DNA of 37,253 nucleotides, from positions 1 to 37,253 of the forward strand of contig SXJP01000006.1 in the NCBI GenBank assembly GCA_005779395.1. Direction: 5' to 3'. The position numbers and the translations under genes were made by a program. Position 1 is the first letter of the stretch. Each line of letters opens with the position of its first letter. Below the pieces are notes generated by a model. That model searched no databases. It saw nothing but the letters and a program-made list of their open reading frames with translations, and was not told the DNA's origin. This stretch comes from Actinomycetota bacterium. GTDB taxonomy: Bacteria > Actinomycetota > Acidimicrobiia > IMCC26256 > PALSA-610. Positions 28,058 to 35,981 of the stretch are shown one piece after another.

Positions 28058-28089
28058 GGACAAAACAAAGCCCCTCCGTTTGGAGGGGC
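28058..28089 (-). terminator. Attenuator terminator of the ilvB operon
   Basis: On the minus strand GCCCCTCC (28089-28082) pairs with GGAGGGGC (28077-28070) around a 4-base loop and is followed by TTTGTTTTG. This is a standard rho-independent terminator placed between the leader peptide and ilvB. Confidence 0.85.
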
Positions 28090-28094
28090 AGGAA

Positions 28095-28125
28095 GCGCAC
28101 GGGCGCGATCGGTGTCGCCGTGCGC
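28095..28125 (-). promoter_or_regulatory. Attenuator hairpin overlapping the leader-peptide stop
   Basis: GCGCACGG and CCGTGCGC form an 8-bp stem (28118-28125 with 28095-28102). Its first base is the last base of the TAG stop of the leader peptide, so a ribosome at the stop would block it. It lies 5 bases before the terminator stem. An obvious antiterminator pairing with the terminator arm is not visible by eye. Confidence 0.6.
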
Positions 28126-28160
28126 TAAGTAACTACAAGTACCAAGTCAGTGGAGAACAT
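28125..28160 (-). CDS. ilvB operon leader peptide
   Basis: An 11-residue open frame reads MFSTDLVLVVT and ends in TAG. Five consecutive residues are Leu or Val (LVLVV), followed by Thr, which fits sensing of branched-chain aminoacyl-tRNA. It is followed at once by a hairpin and a terminator, then ilvB. The promoter -10 box ends 8 bases before its ATG, so the transcript probably begins at or next to the start codon and the peptide is translated without a leader. It is too short for normal ORF calling. The role is inferred from the arrangement, which matches classical ilv attenuators. Confidence 0.8.
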   Translation of the reverse strand: MFSTDLVLVVT

Positions 28161-28168
28161 TGGCTACG

Positions 28169-28197
28169 AGTATGCCCGATTGAGGCGCTCGATGCAA
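28169..28197 (-). promoter_or_regulatory. Promoter of the ilvB operon
   Basis: On the minus strand TTGCAT (28197-28192) and CATACT (28174-28169) are 17 bases apart. Transcription would start next to the leader-peptide ATG at 28160. The -35 box overlaps the start codon I chose for the divergent diguanylate cyclase. Confidence 0.5.
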
Positions 28198-29448
28198 GTT
28201 GAAAGTAGTCAAGCAGTCATTTTGTCGCTCCAAAAGGCCCGAATCGGTCCGATGAGTACCCATAGAGGGAAATTCGAGCGAGCGCCGAGGACCGCAGGAG
28301 TGAGCAACAAACTACTGATCGTTGTACTCCTAGGCGCGACTCTCGTACTTGCGGTGCGGAGCGCCATCGTGGCACGGACAATGCGAGCTCGCGGGCGGAC
28401 CCTGCAGTTGCGCGGCCAACAAGTAGCGATGCTTGAGACAATGCTGTGTCGCAGAACTTTTGAGGTTCGCCTTGCAAGAGCACTCGAAGCCACCCAAGTT
28501 GAGACCGAAGTAACCCAACTCGTCGCCACTGCGATGCACCAAATCGATGGAAGCGTTGCTGGAGAATTGCTATTGGTCCCGTCGGGTTCGTCTGACAGCC
28601 TTCGCCGAGTCGGTACAACGGAAAACACTGCCTTGATTAGCGGTTGCAGAGTGGCGAACCTCGGAGGTTGTCGAGCTGTACAACACGGCAGGACCGAAAT
28701 CTTCGAAACTGCGACGAGCATCGATGCCTGCCCGCACCTTAAGAATCGAGAAGAAGGCGATCGCTCGGCGGTTTGTATCCCCCTCACAGTCGCTGGCCGC
28801 AATGTTGGAGTACTTCACGCAAACACCTCGCCGGACACTCCGATTGATGCATCGACGATCGTGCGACTCGAAGAACTAGCCGCTCAGTCAGCTTCTCGAA
28901 TATCCCTACTGCGCGCCGTGCGTCACGCAACCGAACAGGCAGCTACAGACCCACTCACCGGTGCTGCAAACCGCCGCGCCCTCGACGCAGAGGTCAAATC
29001 CTTAGCCGCGACCGGAACACCGTTTGCATTGGCGATAGCAGACCTCGATGACTTCAAACTCGTAAACGATGTCTACGGCCACGAAACCGGCGACCGTTTG
29101 CTGCGGGCATTCGCTGACTCACTACGCCGGGCGCTACGGCCCAATGATCTGATCGCGCGTTTCGGTGGCGACGAGTTCGTGCTCGTCCTAGCCGGTTGCG
29201 ATTCTGCGCTTGCTGATCAGGCGCTTCAGAGAGCACGTGCTGAGTTCGAAGCTGGTCTAGGACTAGCCGACTTGCCTCGCACTACGGCGACCTACGGCGT
29301 CGCAGACAGTTCAATCGGCCGTACCGTCGCGACCGTCCTAGCGGCGGCCGACAGCGCTCTCCTCGCTGCCAAGCGCTCTGGAGGCGATCAGGTGCGGCTA
29401 GCAGGCAATGGCGTCGCCGAAGACGAGATTGACCTCAGCAAAACCTGA
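28192..29448 (+). CDS. Membrane-anchored GAF-GGDEF diguanylate cyclase
   Basis: About 418 residues from the ATG at 28192, which has TGAGG 8-12 bases upstream; alternative in-frame starts are the GTG at 28150 and ATG at 28252. One membrane helix lies at about 40-61, a GAF-like sensor at 95-240, and a full GGDEF domain at 250-410. The active loop GGDEF is intact (325-329), with DLDDFKLVNDVYGH upstream and the inhibitory-site motif RPND (316-319) at the normal 5-residue spacing. It should make c-di-GMP from GTP with product inhibition. The GAF part has Cys152, Cys160 and a CPH at 180-182, possibly a metal or redox site. A likely client is the degenerate GGDEF receptor at 18523-19779. Confidence 0.9.
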   Translation: MQVESSQAVILSLQKARIGPMSTHRGKFERAPRTAGVSNKLLIVVLLGATLVLAVRSAIVARTMRARGRTLQLRGQQVAMLETMLCRRTFEVRLARALEATQVETEVTQLVATAMHQIDGSVAGELLLVPSGSSDSLRRVGTTENTALISGCRVANLGGCRAVQHGRTEIFETATSIDACPHLKNREEGDRSAVCIPLTVAGRNVGVLHANTSPDTPIDASTIVRLEELAAQSASRISLLRAVRHATEQAATDPLTGAANRRALDAEVKSLAATGTPFALAIADLDDFKLVNDVYGHETGDRLLRAFADSLRRALRPNDLIARFGGDEFVLVLAGCDSALADQALQRARAEFEAGLGLADLPRTTATYGVADSSIGRTVATVLAAADSALLAAKRSGGDQVRLAGNGVAEDEIDLSKT

Positions 29449-29462
29449 CGCAGGCACCGCGA

Positions 29463-31142
29463 TCAAACGTTGGTGATCGCGCCAGTCTCTGCGCCTTGTG
29501 CTAGCCGCGCATACTTAGCTAGGAATCCAGCCGGGTAACGCGGGTCCGGGATCTTCCAGTTGGCTTTGCGTCGCTCTAGTTCGGCTGCATCTACCTGCAG
29601 GTCGATCGTGTACGCGCCGGCATCAATCACGATTCTGTCGCCGTCATTGACGAACGCGATCGGCCCACCATCTACAGCCTCCGGCGCGACATGGCCGACG
29701 CAATAACCGTGAGTTCCGCCAGAGAAACGACCATCAGTGATGAGCGCAGCGTCTGCTCCGCGGCCGGCGCCCTTCATGGCTCCTGTAACGGCGAGCATCT
29801 CGCGCATGCCCGGGCCGCCCTTAGGACCTTCGTAACGGATCACGACGACATCGCCAGCCTTGATTTTGCCAGCCAAGATTTCTTCCATCGCCGCTGCTTC
29901 GCCATCGAAGACGCGGGCGGTGCCCTCGAAGCGAAGTTCGTCGATTCCAGCAACCTTTACTACCGCGCCTTTTGGCGCGAGAGACCCGTGGAGCACGGCG
30001 ATACCACCCTGAGCATGGATCGGACTGCTGAGTGGATGCACAACATCGCCATCGGCTGGTGGCGGTGAAATCTCCGCGAGGTTTTCAGCCATTGTCTTGC
30101 CTGTGACCGTCGGGACATCGCCATGCAGCAACCCCGCCTCTAGAAGCATCTGCATCACGACAGGCACACCACCGATGCGATCGACATCTGTCATGTGGTA
30201 CTTGCCATGTGGCTTCGTGTCGGCAACGTGCGGGACCTTCGAACCAATTCGATTGAAGTCATCCAACGAAAGATCGACCTGTGCCTCGTGCGCGATCGCG
30301 AGCAAGTGCAACACAGCGTTCGTCGAACCACCCAATGCCATCACCACAGCGATGGCATTCTCAAACGCTTGCTTTGTCATGATTTGCCTCGGACGCAGAT
30401 CTATAGCGAGCAGGTTCATTACTGCCTCGCCAGCAGCAAACGCGATGTCGTCGCGGCGACTGTCTACTGCCGGTGCGCTCGAAGAACCCGGCAGCGACAT
30501 ACCGAGCGCCTCGCCAACGCTCGCCATCGTGTTAGCGGTGAACATCCCTGCGCAACTCCCTTCAGATGGGCAGGCACGCTTTTCGATCTCGCCGAGTTCG
30601 TTGACGCTGAGCGTGCCAGCAGCGCATGCACCAACGGCTTCGAACACGCTCACGATGTCGAGTGCTTGGCCCTTGTATTCCCCTGGCAGGATCGACCCGC
30701 CATACACAAAGACGTTCGGGAGGTTCAGCCGCGCCGCTGCCATCAGCATCCCTGGCAGGCTTTTGTCGCAGCCGGCGAGGGTGACAAGACCGTCGAATCG
30801 CTCGCTGTGCATTACGCACTCAACTGAGTCGGCGATGATCTCGCGGCTCACTAGGGAGCCGCGCATTCCTTCATGGCCCATAGAGATGCCATCACTAACC
30901 GCAATCGTCACGAACTCGAGCGGGAACCCGCCAGCAGCACGCACACCGTCCTTAGCGCGCTTGGCTAAACGGTCGAGCGGAAGATTGCACGGCGTGACCT
31001 CGTTCCAACTTGAGGCAACACCAACCTGAGACTTGCCCCAATCGTCGTCGCCCATGCCCACGGCACGCAACATGGCACGTGCTGGCGCGCGCTCATTGCC
31101 GTCTGTGACTTCTCGTGAACGTGGCTTCATGTCGCTGGTCAT
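29463..31142 (-). CDS. ilvD: Dihydroxy-acid dehydratase
   Basis: This 559-residue iron-sulfur enzyme dehydrates dihydroxy acids to 2-oxo acids in Val, Leu and Ile synthesis. Cluster cysteines are visible in [10 protein letters not shown] and [38 protein letters not shown] and [20 protein letters not shown] are also diagnostic. The frame is open to 31178, but I take the ATG at 31142 because TACTCT ends 7 bases before it, giving a leaderless start. It stands apart from ilvB-ilvH-ilvC with its own promoter and no attenuator, separated by the diguanylate cyclase gene, which it meets tail to tail. Confidence 0.95.
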   Translation of the reverse strand: MTSDMKPRSREVTDGNERAPARAMLRAVGMGDDDWGKSQVGVASSWNEVTPCNLPLDRLAKRAKDGVRAAGGFPLEFVTIAVSDGISMGHEGMRGSLVSREIIADSVECVMHSERFDGLVTLAGCDKSLPGMLMAAARLNLPNVFVYGGSILPGEYKGQALDIVSVFEAVGACAAGTLSVNELGEIEKRACPSEGSCAGMFTANTMASVGEALGMSLPGSSSAPAVDSRRDDIAFAAGEAVMNLLAIDLRPRQIMTKQAFENAIAVVMALGGSTNAVLHLLAIAHEAQVDLSLDDFNRIGSKVPHVADTKPHGKYHMTDVDRIGGVPVVMQMLLEAGLLHGDVPTVTGKTMAENLAEISPPPADGDVVHPLSSPIHAQGGIAVLHGSLAPKGAVVKVAGIDELRFEGTARVFDGEAAAMEEILAGKIKAGDVVVIRYEGPKGGPGMREMLAVTGAMKGAGRGADAALITDGRFSGGTHGYCVGHVAPEAVDGGPIAFVNDGDRIVIDAGAYTIDLQVDAAELERRKANWKIPDPRYPAGFLAKYARLAQGAETGAITNV

Positions 31143-31155
31143 GGGTTGCAGAGTA
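31143..31155 (-). promoter_or_regulatory. Predicted leaderless -10 box of ilvD
   Basis: On the minus strand TACTCT (31155-31150) is followed by 7 bases and the ATG at 31142. It matches TANNNT, and no ribosome site is present. The -35 region is weak. Confidence 0.5.
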
Positions 31156-31197
31156 TTGCAAGGCCCTGAGCCATTCACTAGCGGTCGCTCTCTCGCC

Positions 31198-31211
31198 TAG
31201 CGTCAACGCCA
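31198..31211 (+). promoter_or_regulatory. Predicted -10 box of the M14 peptidase gene
   Basis: TAGCGT (31198-31203) lies 8 bases before the ATG at 31212, so the transcript would start within a base or two of the start codon. No ribosome site is seen. Confidence 0.4.
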
Positions 31212-32903
31212 ATGGCCACACCAACTTTTGATCATCTCTACGACTATGAAGAACTCACCACGACACTTCATGGGCTAGCTGCACTGCGACCAGACCTAAT
31301 GACCGTAGAGTCGATCGGCAAGTCCCACGAAGGTCGCGAGATTCTGCTCGCGACTGCCACTAACTCGCGCACGGGTCCGCACCACGAGAAGCCCGCAATC
31401 TGGGTTGGCGCCAACATTCATTCGGTTGAGCACACAGGGGCCGTCGCTGCCTTGCATCTGTTGCACACGCTCATCACTAGCTACGACACAGATGAGCGCA
31501 TCGCCTACGCCGTCGATACCCGAACGTTTTATGTTGTTCCGCGGATCAACCCTGACGGCGCTGAACTCAGTCTCGCAGTCCCCCCGACCTACCTACGTTC
31601 ATCTACGCGTAAATGGCCACGCACCGACGACGCTCCCGGTCTGGTCGAACGCGATGTCGACTGCGATGGTCGCATTCTCTCTATGCGCATCGAAGACCCG
31701 AACGGAGCATGGAAGAAGAGCGAACATGACCAGCGTCTACTAGTCGCTCGCGCTGCCGACGATTATCACGCCGGTCCGTACTACCGACTCCTCGCGGAAG
31801 GCGACGTGCGCGACTACGACGGCGCAACAATTCCAATCGCTCCCGAACGGCGTTCGCTCGACCTCAACCGGCAGTTTCCTGCGCAATGGCGTGTCGCAGG
31901 CGAACAACAAGGCGCCGGTCCTGCGCCGCTCAGCGAACCGGAGACGCGCGCTGTGGCAGATGCTGTAATCGCGCGACCGAATATCTGCGCATACTTCTGC
32001 CACCACACATTCTCTGGAGCAATTCTTCGGCCTTTCGACGACCGCCCAGACGACGACATGCCAACACTCGACCTCCGTCGCTTCAATGCGTTGGCTGCGA
32101 GAGGAACCGAACTCACCGGCTACAAGCACGTCAGCGTTTTCCACGACTTTCGGTACGACCCGAAAGATGTGATCACTGGCGGCGAAGACACATGGGCGTA
32201 CGACCACCTCGGCGTGTACGCGTGGACTACGGAATTTTGGAGTCCAATAGTCAAGGCAGGAATCACCGACTTTCACTTCATCAAGTGGTTCGACGACCAC
32301 CCGGTGTCTGATGACCTGGCGTTGTTGCGTTACTCAGATGACGAACTCGGCGCAACTGGCTTCGTCGACTGGTACGAGTTCGATCACCCGCAACTCGGGA
32401 AGGTCGAGTTAGGTGGCTGGAACTGGTTCCGTTTCTGGACCAATCCGCCAGACCATCTCCTCGAGGCCGAAGTCGCTCCCCACACCGAATGGGAAATATT
32501 TTGCGCGCTCGCGACACCGCGTCTCGTCATGCGCGAAGTGATTACCGAACGCGTAGCTGAAAGGGTCTGGCGGATCCGCGTCGTTGTCGAAAACGATGGT
32601 TGGATGCCGACCAACGTCACCGAGCGCGCCATCGACCGCAAACTCGTGCGTGGTGTAGAGGCTGAGTTGACTCTCACACCTGACGCGCGCCTGGTTCGGG
32701 GAAATACATCAGTAGAACTAGGGCAATTGGCTGGTCGCTCTAGGGTTACGACAATGCTCGGCGACTTTGGTTCCACAACAGATGGAACGCCAGACAGAGG
32801 CGTAGCGGAATGGGTCGTCGACGCCGCCGCTGGCACCGAACTTTGCGTGACAGTGAGTCATCCTCGCGCGGGTTTCTTACGCACCAATGCCGTCCTAGCC
32901 TGA
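31212..32903 (+). CDS. M14-family zinc carboxypeptidase
   Basis: This 563-residue protein belongs to the M14 metallocarboxypeptidases. The zinc ligands are His70 and Glu73 in NIHSVEHTG plus a histidine in CHHTFSG (264-265). RINPDGAE gives the substrate arginine region and catalytic Glu341 lies in WTTEFW. Residues after about 400 form an extra beta-rich C-terminal part typical of longer M14 proteins. There is no signal peptide, so it is probably cytoplasmic and acts on peptides or modified amino acids. Whether it belongs with the downstream aldehyde dehydrogenase (60 bases away) is unclear, because that gene has its own ribosome site. Confidence 0.85.
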   Translation: MATPTFDHLYDYEELTTTLHGLAALRPDLMTVESIGKSHEGREILLATATNSRTGPHHEKPAIWVGANIHSVEHTGAVAALHLLHTLITSYDTDERIAYAVDTRTFYVVPRINPDGAELSLAVPPTYLRSSTRKWPRTDDAPGLVERDVDCDGRILSMRIEDPNGAWKKSEHDQRLLVARAADDYHAGPYYRLLAEGDVRDYDGATIPIAPERRSLDLNRQFPAQWRVAGEQQGAGPAPLSEPETRAVADAVIARPNICAYFCHHTFSGAILRPFDDRPDDDMPTLDLRRFNALAARGTELTGYKHVSVFHDFRYDPKDVITGGEDTWAYDHLGVYAWTTEFWSPIVKAGITDFHFIKWFDDHPVSDDLALLRYSDDELGATGFVDWYEFDHPQLGKVELGGWNWFRFWTNPPDHLLEAEVAPHTEWEIFCALATPRLVMREVITERVAERVWRIRVVVENDGWMPTNVTERAIDRKLVRGVEAELTLTPDARLVRGNTSVELGQLAGRSRVTTMLGDFGSTTDGTPDRGVAEWVVDAAAGTELCVTVSHPRAGFLRTNAVLA

Positions 32904-32963
32904 GGTAGTCAGCCAATATCGGCCATCCGACCTTGCAACCCGAATGCACAGAGGATTCGCTTT

Positions 32964-34409
32964 ATGACCATTTTCGACAGCCTTAACCCTGCTCGCCCTG
33001 CAGAAATCATCGGATCGTTCAGGACGAGCACACATATAGACATTGACGAGGCGGTAGAACGCGCGACCGATGCACAAAAGGCTTGGTCTGCTGTCCCTAT
33101 TCCGGCTAGGGCCGAAATGATCGCGGCTATTGGCGATGTCCTCGCGTCGCGAAAAGCAGAACTCGCTCGGCTGGTTACCGTTGAGGCTGGCAAGATTCTC
33201 ACTGAGGCTGGCGGCGATGTGCAAGAAGCGATCGACATGGCGCGCTTTATTGCGGGGCAGGGACGGGCAGCTTGGGGAACCACGCACCCGTGTGAGCTAC
33301 CGAGCAAGTTTGGATTCACGACGCGTCATCCGGTCGGAATCGTTGGCATGATCACTCCTTGGAACTTCCCAGTAGCAATCCCGTCGTGGAAGGCTTTCCC
33401 TGCTCTGCTCGCGGGCAACGGCATAATTATCAAGCCGTCCGAGATGGCCCCAGCGTGTTGCGATGCATTTGTATCGGCTTGCGTTGACGCTGGCATTCCA
33501 GATGGGCTCATCAACGTCGTGCACGGGTTCGGCGAAGTTGGCGCCTACCTCGCTGCGCATCCGAAGGTGCGCGCGATTTCATTCACGGGCTCTGTGGCTA
33601 CCGGCCGCAAGGTCGCAATCGCGGCCATGGAAGTTGGGCCGAAGCTACTGAGTCTCGAACTCGGCGGAAAAAATGCGGCCATCGTCATGCCCGATGCTGA
33701 TCTCGACCTAGTCATCGAAGGCGCGCTATTCGGTGGATTCGGAACTGCTGGCCAACGCTGCACGAGCACATCGCGAATCGTTGCCCACCGTTCGATCGCC
33801 ACCGAACTGACCGCTCGTCTCGCCGAATGCACAGCGGCGCTCAATATCGGAGACCCACTCGACGCGCGGACAAACATTGGTCCAGTCATCAACGCCGAGT
33901 CGGCAGCGCGAATACTTGCAATGGTCGAGCGCGCAGCAGAAGAAGGCAATGGGATCGTCGTCGGTGGCAAGATCGCTCACCCGGAAGGTTGCGAAGGCGG
34001 TTCTTTCTTCGAACCGACGATAATCACCGGCGCTGACCGAAACTCATACATCACCCGCAACGAGGTCTTCGGTCCCGTCGTTGCCGTACTCGAAGTGAGC
34101 TCGTTCGACGAAGCAATCGACACCGTAAACGATTGCGACTACGGCCTGAGTTCTGCCATCTACACCAAGGACGTGAACTTGGCGATGGAAGCACTGCACA
34201 GACTCGACACCGGGATCGTCTATGTGAATGCGCCGACTATCGGTGCGGAGATCCATTTGCCGTTCGGTGGCAATAAGCACACAGGTAACGGCTACCGCGA
34301 GGCTGGAAGTCGTGGCCTAGAACAATTCAGCGAGACCAAGTCCGTGTACATCGACTACTCCGGACGCCTCCAGAAAGCGCAGATCGATAACCGTGAGGCC
34401 CTTTCGTGA
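32964..34409 (+). CDS. NAD(P)-dependent aldehyde dehydrogenase
   Basis: This 481-residue enzyme of the ALDH superfamily oxidises an aldehyde to an acid. TPWNFPVAIPSWK, KPSEMAP and FTGSVATGRK (cofactor site) are visible, followed by LELGGKN with the general-base glutamate and GTAGQRCTSTSR with catalytic Cys266. The GQRCTSTSR context resembles the YcbD / 2,5-dioxovalerate dehydrogenase group more than betaine or succinate-semialdehyde enzymes, but the substrate cannot be fixed. GAGG precedes the ATG. The stop overlaps the GTG of the ThDP enzyme (GTGA), so the two are translated together, suggesting that it oxidises that enzyme's aldehyde product. Confidence 0.9.
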   Translation: MTIFDSLNPARPAEIIGSFRTSTHIDIDEAVERATDAQKAWSAVPIPARAEMIAAIGDVLASRKAELARLVTVEAGKILTEAGGDVQEAIDMARFIAGQGRAAWGTTHPCELPSKFGFTTRHPVGIVGMITPWNFPVAIPSWKAFPALLAGNGIIIKPSEMAPACCDAFVSACVDAGIPDGLINVVHGFGEVGAYLAAHPKVRAISFTGSVATGRKVAIAAMEVGPKLLSLELGGKNAAIVMPDADLDLVIEGALFGGFGTAGQRCTSTSRIVAHRSIATELTARLAECTAALNIGDPLDARTNIGPVINAESAARILAMVERAAEEGNGIVVGGKIAHPEGCEGGSFFEPTIITGADRNSYITRNEVFGPVVAVLEVSSFDEAIDTVNDCDYGLSSAIYTKDVNLAMEALHRLDTGIVYVNAPTIGAEIHLPFGGNKHTGNGYREAGSRGLEQFSETKSVYIDYSGRLQKAQIDNREALS

Positions 34410-35968
34410 ATGGTGCCGACAGAATCGCGAGAGCACTCGCCGATGCTGGAGTATCTATCGCGTACGGCCTTCCTGGAGTCCACAACATGGCCCTCTGGCC
34501 AGCCTTCGAAGCGGCTGGTATTCGCATCGTGGGTTGTCGACACGAACAAGGTTGCGCCTACGCAGCCGACGGATACGCGCGCTCCACTGGGAAGCTCGGC
34601 GTCGCTCTCGTAACGACAGGTCCCGGTGCCGCTAACACTCTCGGCGCTGTCGGCGAAGCGTGGGCTAGCAAGAGCCCTGTGTTGGTCATCGCTACCGACA
34701 TCCCGAGTAACCTTCGACGCGACGGCGTGTACACGGGCGTGCTCCACGAGTGCCAAGACCAGGCTGGCCTGTTCAAGCCAGTCACGAAGACAACAACTCG
34801 CGATATTCACGAGGCGATTGATACTGCTCTCAGCGCACCCCAAGGTCCTACCTATTACGAGATTCCGACAGACAAGCTCCGCCAACACGAACAGCCATTG
34901 CCCAAGCCGAAACCGCAGTTGCTTCCTCTTCCATTAGATGCCAACATTTTTCCGACAGACATCGGTGAGCGGCCGCTCATCTGGGTTGGTGGCGGCGCGA
35001 AACATGCGCATGAGCAGATCGATGCGTTCGCACGCCGCGTCGGTGCGCCGGTTATTGCTACTTACTCTGCGCGCGGCGTGCTCCCAGCAGGACACAGCCA
35101 TTTGGTCCCAGTGCCGCCACACGAACCCGCCGTTGCTTCATTCATTGCGCAATCCGATTGCATCATCGTCATCGGTTCCGACCTCGATGCGATGAACACG
35201 ATGGCCTTCAAACTTCCTCTTCCGGCGCGAAGAATCGCAATCAACGTTGATGCTGCAGACGCGGCGAAGAATTACCAATTCGATTCCGTAATAGAGGTTG
35301 ACGCGAGCAATATCGATGCTTGGACAGGTTCGCTGACACAACGCGACCCATGGTTCGGCGATCTTGCCGTTCTCGAGAAAACAGTTCGCGCAGAGTTGCG
35401 CGACGATGCAGCGACCGCCGAGAGCGTCTGCTTCGTAGAGGACACCGAACGCGCCCTTCGTAACAACGCCAACCCCGTTGTGTTCGCGGATATGTGCGTT
35501 GCCGGTTACTGGGCCGCTAGTTATATCCAAGTTTCAAGACCCCGCGGCCTCCACTACCCAATGGGGTGGGGCACGCTCGGTTGGGCTTTCCCTGCGAGCA
35601 TCGGGCCAGCTTCGGCAGATATCCCGAGCGTTGCCTTCGTAGGCGACGGCGGCATGCTGTTCGCTCTTGGCGAACTCGCAACTGTCGCACAAGAACAGCT
35701 TCCGCTTACCGTCGTCGTCGTTGACGATGGCGGGTACGGGATGTTGCGCTACCCGGCTTCAGATGCTCTGGGCTGCGAGTTGGCTCCGGTCGACTTTGTC
35801 GCGGTCGCGAAAGGCTTTGGCATCACAGCGTGTTGCGTCGGCGGCGTTGGAGACGAGTACTCAAAGGCTCTCGCTGAGTCGCTGTCGTCTCGCGCACCAC
35901 GTTTAGTGCACGTCAAGGCCCGATTGTTTCCACCGCGCACAACTAGCCCGCGTTGGCCGATCAAGTAG
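34406..35968 (+). CDS. ThDP-dependent decarboxylase-like enzyme
   Basis: This 520-residue protein is built like acetolactate synthase and 2-oxo acid decarboxylases. Catalytic Glu47 is in CRHEQGCAYAADGYA, and the ThDP motif starts at GDGGML (about 413) and ends with VVVDDGGYGM (about 440), where the usual asparagine pair is Asp-Asp. It lacks the IlvB signature [12 protein letters not shown] and no small subunit is nearby, so it is not a second acetolactate synthase by context. The GTG start overlaps the stop of an aldehyde dehydrogenase gene, and a second aldehyde dehydrogenase follows 13 bases later. A 2-oxo acid decarboxylase feeding an aldehyde to these enzymes is the best inference; the substrate is unknown. 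Confidence 0.85.
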   Translation: MNGADRIARALADAGVSIAYGLPGVHNMALWPAFEAAGIRIVGCRHEQGCAYAADGYARSTGKLGVALVTTGPGAANTLGAVGEAWASKSPVLVIATDIPSNLRRDGVYTGVLHECQDQAGLFKPVTKTTTRDIHEAIDTALSAPQGPTYYEIPTDKLRQHEQPLPKPKPQLLPLPLDANIFPTDIGERPLIWVGGGAKHAHEQIDAFARRVGAPVIATYSARGVLPAGHSHLVPVPPHEPAVASFIAQSDCIIVIGSDLDAMNTMAFKLPLPARRIAINVDAADAAKNYQFDSVIEVDASNIDAWTGSLTQRDPWFGDLAVLEKTVRAELRDDAATAESVCFVEDTERALRNNANPVVFADMCVAGYWAASYIQVSRPRGLHYPMGWGTLGWAFPASIGPASADIPSVAFVGDGGMLFALGELATVAQEQLPLTVVVVDDGGYGMLRYPASDALGCELAPVDFVAVAKGFGITACCVGGVGDEYSKALAESLSSRAPRLVHVKARLFPPRTTSPRWPIK

Positions 35969-35981
35969 AGGTGATCGCGAT

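Noticed and set aside
30097..31029. 310-residue open frame opposite ilvD
   Set aside because: It is the reverse of a well-conserved dehydratase gene and shows no recognisable domain.
34406..35968. Second acetolactate synthase (ilvB paralogue)
   Set aside because: It lacks the IlvB C-terminal signature, has no small subunit nearby and sits between aldehyde dehydrogenases.
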